Source of the DNA: Oppiella nova
Taxonomy: Eukaryota > Arthropoda > Arachnida > Sarcoptiformes > Oppiidae
Length of the DNA stretch: 64,000 bases
Direction: 5' to 3'
Assembly: GCA_905397405.1 (NCBI GenBank)
Contig: CAJPVJ010000021.1
Span: 1 to 64,000, forward strand
Both the position numbers and the translations under genes were made by a program. Position 1 is the stretch's first letter. Every line of letters starts with the position of its first letter. Shown piece by piece: positions 61,001 through 64,000 of the stretch. A model generated the notes under the pieces. It was not told the origin of the DNA, made no database searches, and worked only from the letters and a program-made list of their open reading frames with translations.

Positions 61001-64000
61001 CACTAGAAATCTTGGGCACTCCAGTAGTTGTATCCAATAATTCACTTTCAGTTGTTGGTTTCACCGACTCTTTCTTGATTTCAGAAACAATTGTCTGCGA
61101 TTGTGTTGTCGTCTCCGGTAAACCTTCAGTTGAAGACAATTTTGTAGATTCACTGCTTGTTTGAGGAATATTTGTGGTAATGTCGCCAATATCTTGAGCT
61201 CTTGTCGTTGATGTTTCTTTACTTTCTTTAATAGATTCAGTGGTTTGTGGCCTTTCATTCGAGATCCTTGGCACTCCAGTCGTTGTCTGAAGTATTTCAC
61301 TTTCAGTTGTATCGATTCTGTGAAAAAACCACAGTCTTTATTAACAAACGTTAACACAACATCAAAGGCCATTTGGAAGTCAACTTCTATTAAAACTACT
61401 AAGTGACGAACAAAATTCTCATGAACACCAGTATAGGGGTTAGACTGGAGCTATTGTAGTCGATGTCTCTTTAATTTCTTCTACGGATGCAGTTGTTTGT
61501 GGCCTTTCACTAGAAATCTTGGGAATACCTGTAGTTGTCATCAGTATTTCACTTTCAGTTGTTGTTTTCGTCGACTCTTTCTTAATTTCGGGAATAATTG
61601 TTTGCGATTGTGTTGTCGTCTCCAGTAATCCTTCAGTTGACGACAATTTTGTGTATTCACTGCTTGTCTGAGGAGTACTTATCGTAAATTCTTTAGCTTT
61701 TGTTGTAATGGTTTCATCACTTCTTTCTGTTGTAATGACGGGAATATCGGTCACTAATTCCATGGTCTTTGGCGGTTGTTTGTGGGAAACTGTTGTAAAT
61801 ATTTCCGGTTCTTCACTGGAAATTGGTTTCTGAGTTGTTGTGAATTCTTTAGACGAAATTTCTGATGTTATTCTGGGCTCAGAAGATGTGATTTGCGGTG
61901 ATTCACTCGATACTAATGGGATTTCAGTGGTTGTATCTGACACTTGTTTCCTATCAGTAGTTATTTTCTTAACGATTGGATCAATTGTTGTCTTTACAGA
62001 TTCTGTTGTGGATTCTGTGATACTCTCAGTCGAGGATATCCTTATTGTTTCAGTACTTGATTGGGGAATACTTGTTGTCATATCACCAATATCTTGAGCT
62101 CTTGTGCTCGATGTTTCTTTAACTTCTTTAATAGATTCAGTGGTTTGTGGTCTTTCGCTCGAGATTCTGGACACTCCAGTCGTTGTCATCTGTATTTCAC
62201 TTTGTCAACAACAAAGCTACCTCAGAAAGAACTAAAGCCCTTATTAACCAACGCTAACTCAACAGCAGAGGCCATTAGGAAGTCAACTTCTGTTAAAACA
62301 CCTAAGTGATGAATAAACTCTTCCTGAACACATATCTTGAGCTATTGTCGTCGATGTCTCTTTAATTTCTTGTGTGGAAGCAGTGGTTTGTGGCCTTTCA
62401 CTAGAAATCTTGGGAATTTCAGTTGCTGTCTCTAGTATTTCACTTTCAGTTGTAGTTTTCGTCGACTCTTTCTTGATTTCAGGAATAATTGGTTGCGATT
62501 GAGTTGTCGTCTCCGGTAATCCTTCAGTTGAAGACAATTTTGTGGATTCACTACTTATTTGAGAAGGACTTGTTGTCATATCTTGAGCTATTGTCGTCGA
62601 TGTCTCTTTAATTTCTTGTATGGAAGCAGTGGTTTGTGGTCTTTCACTCGAGATTCCCGGCAATCCTTTAGTTGTCATCAGTATTTCACTTTCAGTTGTG
62701 GTTTTCACCGAATCTTTTATGATTTCGGAACTAATTGTTTGCGATTGAGTTGTTGTTTCCTGTAATCCTTCAGTTGAAGACAATTTTGTGGATTCACTAC
62801 TTGTTTGCGGAATACTTGTGGTAATGTCACCAATATCCTGAACTCCTACGGTCGACGTTTCTTTACTTTCTGTAATAGATTCAGTTGTTTTTGGCCTTTC
62901 ACTCGAGATTATGGGTATTCCAGTAGTTGTGTCCCGTATTTCACTTTCAGTCGTGGTTTTTATGGACTCTTTCTTGATGTCAGTAATAATTGTTTGCAAT
63001 TGTGTTGTCGTCTCCGGGACGCCTTCAGGTGAGGATAACTTTGATGGTTCAGTACTTGTTTGATGAACACTTGTGGTGATATCAACAATATCAGGAACTC
63101 TTGTGGTCGATTCCACTTTAATATCTTGTATGGATGAAGTGGTTTGTGGCCTTTCACTAGAAATCTTGGGTTTTCCAGTTGTTGTCTCTAGTATTTCACT
63201 TTCAGTTGTTGTTTTCGTCGACTCTTTCTTGATTTCGGGAATAATTGGCTGCGATTGAGTTGTAGTCTCCGGTAATCTTTCAGTTGATGACAATTTTGTG
63301 GATTCACTGCTTGTTTGAGGAGTACTTGTAATAAATTCTTGCGCTTTTGTAGCGAGTGTTTCAGCGCTGGCCTGTGTTGTAATCAAAGGAATATCAGTCA
63401 CGACTTCACTCTTCTTTGTGGTCACCGTTTGTGAAACTGTTGTCTCCTCTGGTCTTTCACTTGAGACAGGTTTACGAGTTGTCGTGTCTTCTATAGAAAT
63501 GTCTGAAATCTTGGGTTCAGTTGTGGTTGTGATTGATTTGTCAGAAACAGTAGTCGAACTGAGTTCTGGTATCTCAGTGGTAGAGCCTATCTTCACAATC
63601 TTGTCCTCAACAACATCTGAAATATCTTTCATTTTCGTGGTTTCCTTAACCGGAACCGATTCAGTAGTTTTTATCGTCCCTTCACTTACTGATCTTCAGT
63701 GAGGTTAACAGCAGCTGAGAGCCTACTGCCGAAGCCAACAGCAAACGTATGAACCGCTCGTCTCTGACATAGATTTCGATGGTTCTGTAGTTTCACTAAA
63801 GATCTTGGGCTCAGTTGTGGTCGAGTATATAACTTCTGGGGTTGTCTCCATCTTTATTGTAGTCCTGGTGGCCGTTAATGTCGTCGAAATAGTTGTTCCG
63901 TTTTCTGAATACAAAAAAAAAGTTTATTTTAAAACAAACTTTAATTGAAAAGTTGTTGTTTTAATACCGCATTGATATGTCGGACAGCATTCCGTTTCGA
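51928..64000 (-). CDS. Tnc: Tenectin-like mucin with VWC domains (3' part)
   Basis: An extracellular matrix mucin of the arthropod Tenectin type; fly Tenectin is an integrin ligand. Visible exons, in gene order: 64000-63968 (end of a VWC domain, ECCPTYQC), 63904-52761 (Pro/Thr/Ser-rich repeats), 52700-52521 (full ten-cysteine VWC with an RGD), 52456-52382 (Thr-rich linker), 52314-52202 (short VWC) and 52005-51928 (tail ending STSRRR, TAA at 51928-51930). The junctions flanking the VWC exons keep frame. The N-terminus, with signal peptide and earlier VWC domains, lies beyond the window. The large exon is interrupted in the assembly at about a dozen places. All the interruptions I examined fall at assembly defects: unreversed-complement segments, a 128-offset duplication, an N gap and odd joins. 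I therefore read the gene as intact, not a pseudogene. Confidence 0.85.
52058..52312. repeat. 127-bp tandem duplication within a VWC exon
   Basis: Bases 52058-52184 recur perfectly at 52186-52312. The unit covers most of the short VWC exon and its donor site. Only the outer copy (higher coordinates) keeps the acceptor (GAAAG at 52315-52319); the inner copy has no AG before it and could not be spliced in. The duplication therefore does not add a domain. Confidence 0.93.
52202..52314 (-). CDS. Tnc: Tenectin-like short VWC exon
   Basis: Encodes GCQINGLFYAVGEVI followed by a PCLECKC cluster and VMQCNPQ. With the next exon this gives six cysteines, so the domain lacks the usual C-terminal CCPxxxC part. 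The donor is GTATGT at 52201. Phase matches the preceding Thr-rich exon (a codon split G|GG). Confidence 0.8.
52382..52456 (-). CDS. Tnc: Tenectin-like Thr-rich linker exon
   Basis: A 75-nt exon encoding a PTS-type linker (VQVTTQNVTVTTPTTLPT) between the two C-terminal VWC domains. It contains an N-glycosylation site (NVT). The ends are AACAG| and |GTATGT. Confidence 0.8.
52521..52700 (-). CDS. Tnc: Tenectin-like RGD-bearing VWC exon
   Basis: Exactly one VWC domain: ACVYDSKVYQSAEQIP, then CDFCFCFRGDIICLQQTC, then an IEGFCCPRYEC end, ten cysteines in all. The RGD tripeptide sits in the middle of the domain, as known for Tenectin, where RGD binds PS integrins. The donor is GTAAGA. On the upstream side a 60-nt intron (52701-52760) precedes it. 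Confidence 0.88.
52701..52760 (-). other. 60-nt intron, stop-free and in frame
   Basis: GTAATG...CCCAAAG, 60 nt, between DEG and ACVYDSK. It has no stop and is a multiple of three, so the exon reads straight through it if it is retained. The intron call rests on consensus ends and on DEGACV.DGKVY-like continuity in related proteins. Confidence 0.65.
53131..53260. other. unreversed-complement segment 1
   Basis: As written, this stretch breaks the frame and looks unlike its neighbours. Complemented in place, without reversal, it becomes a stop-free Thr/Ser-rich reading (for example TTVSDISDSTEKSIKETES) that continues the frames on both sides. Boundaries are set by frame continuity and could shift by a few bases. 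Confidence 0.8.
53580..53730. other. assembly gap of 151 N
   Basis: Unresolved bases inside the mucin repeat exon. The first 27 or so bases after it (53731-53757) are a true reverse complement of the repeat found on the opposite strand elsewhere (TTCACTGCTTGTTTGAGGAG), so the right edge of the gap is an inverted piece. Confidence 0.97.
54608..54711. other. unreversed-complement segment 2
   Basis: All 104 bases are the complement, in the same left-to-right order, of 58785-58888. The flanks on both sides continue the ordinary repeat in register. Confidence 0.97.
55721..55830. other. unreversed-complement segment 3
   Basis: All 110 bases are the unreversed complement of 59818-59927, and the flanks (AAATATCTGA before, GCGAAGCAATTG after) match the flanks of that source. 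Confidence 0.97.
56281..56345. other. unreversed-complement segment 4
   Basis: A 65-bp stretch whose complement, read in the same direction, gives the expected repeat (AAATTCTTGAGCTTTTGTTG and onward) with about two differences. It fits exactly between GTACTAG and TCGGTCACTAATTC. Confidence 0.93.
57457..57582. other. unreversed-complement segment 5
   Basis: All 126 bases are the unreversed complement of 56802-56927. The source stretch is itself unusual (it runs into an odd join near 56928), so the same filler seems to have been written once in the right sense and once complemented. Confidence 0.97.
60037..60291. repeat. tandem duplication, offset 128, running into a complemented segment
   Basis: Bases 60037-60143 recur at 60165-60271. 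From 60272 the second copy continues only as the unreversed complement, so the total repeated length is about 127. The offset of 128 is not a multiple of three and shifts the mucin frame. Confidence 0.9.
60272..60371. other. unreversed-complement segment 6
   Basis: All 100 bases are the unreversed complement of 56957-57056. The bases before (CTTGTG) and after (GGTTTGGATGC) continue the ordinary repeat in register. Confidence 0.97.
61317..61447. other. unreversed-complement segment 7
   Basis: Complemented in place this reads as a mucin repeat (for example AATAATTGTTTGCAATTGTG and CCGGTAAACCTTCAGTTGAA). It matches other units well but not perfectly, and its edges are uncertain by several bases. 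Confidence 0.88.
62204..62330. other. unreversed-complement segment 8
   Basis: A 127-bp stretch. Its same-direction complement gives the canonical unit with only scattered differences, from CAGTTGTTGTTTCGATGG to TTGAGAAGGACTTGT, between TTTCACTTT and CATATCTTGA. Confidence 0.93.
63690..63749. other. unreversed-complement segment 9
   Basis: A 60-bp stretch whose complement matches the canonical sequence at about 55505-55564 with roughly three differences. It sits in register between CCCTTCACTTAC and TGAACCGCTCG. Confidence 0.92.
63968..64000 (-). CDS. Tnc: end of a VWC domain exon, cut by the window edge
   Basis: The minus-strand reading ends ETECCPTYQC|G with donor GTATTA, the typical CCPxYxC end of a VWC domain. 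It splices in phase to the mucin exon starting at 63904 (ENGTTISTT). The rest of the domain and the N-terminus lie beyond 64000. Confidence 0.75.

Larger units (their letters stand above)
52761..63904 (-). repeat. Tnc: Pro/Thr/Ser-rich mucin repeat exon
   Basis: About 11.1 kb of degenerate coding repeats. The commonest unit is about 82-85 residues, with the order TSSESTKLSSTEGLPETT, IIPEIKKES, TTESEILETTTG, PKISSERPQTT, EIKETSTTRAQD. A second, longer unit carries IVKNITTDRKQVSEKTTTE, PLVSSESPQTTSSEPRI and SSEEPEIFTTVSQKQTPKT. A third set has ISDISIEDTTTRK and IISTIAS. There are no cysteines in the intact frame. Thr and Ser dominate, which suits dense O-glycosylation, and NIT sites recur. Unit similarity is high enough that short-read assembly would be expected to fail here. 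Confidence 0.85.

Noticed and set aside
53264-63702. Many plus-strand open frames rich in Val, Ser and Phe opposite the mucin exon
   Set aside because: They are the antisense of Thr/Ser/Glu-rich codons, which rarely give stops on the other strand. They have no recognisable domain and shadow the real coding strand.
52761-63904. The mucin exon as a decayed pseudogene or as a cluster of separate small genes
   Set aside because: Every frame break I inspected coincides with an assembly defect. The VWC exons and splice sites at both ends are intact.

Overview
The window is eukaryotic nuclear DNA from an arthropod. It is AT-rich, has many long (CT)n/(GA)n tracts, and carries intron-containing animal genes. 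A Tbx2/3 (optomotor-blind) T-box gene, a KIF12-type kinesin, a glyoxylate/hydroxypyruvate reductase and a Tenectin-like mucin with VWC domains together point to an arthropod. A mite or other chelicerate is plausible from the general character, but that part is inference.

Layout: (1) 565-914, plus strand: a small two-exon gene for a secreted eight-cysteine peptide. (2) 11097-33902, minus: a six-exon Tbx2/3 gene with a 16.3-kb first intron. (3) 37926-43215, minus: a KIF12-like kinesin with about 14 exons. (4) 45119-46656, minus: a three-exon GRHPR-type dehydrogenase with a presequence-like N-terminus. (5) 51928 to beyond 64000, minus: the 3' part of a Tenectin-like gene. It has a huge Pro/Thr/Ser-rich repeat exon, an RGD-bearing VWC domain and a short C-terminal VWC domain. 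The spaces between are AT-rich with microsatellites, and I see no further convincing genes. The genes do not form a pathway; this is ordinary animal gene order, with a developmental regulator, a motor, a metabolic enzyme and a matrix protein.

The most striking signals are not a new biological system but two systematic signatures left in the assembled sequence. First, five unrelated places hold a stretch of about 127 bp repeated in tandem at an offset of exactly 128 bp. Three have exactly 127 matching columns with no flanking match, which is what unmerged contig ends of a k=127 graph assembly would leave. Second, inside the mucin exon at least nine segments (60-131 bp) are the base-by-base complement, NOT reversed, of the expected repeat. 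Four were checked base by base and match another part of the window exactly after complementing (126/126, 110/110, 104/104, 100/100). No known biological process makes an unreversed complement, so these look like gap-filling errors, and they account for most interruptions of the reading frame. Anyone annotating this gene as a pseudogene or as many small genes would be misled.

Biological points worth a second look: the unusual cysteine pattern of the small secreted peptide; a perfect 106-bp inverted repeat in the introns flanking one kinesin exon; two very short introns (60 and 66 nt) that are multiples of three and stop-free, so that retention would still be translated; and a polyadenylation hexamer overlapping the stop codon of the reductase gene.
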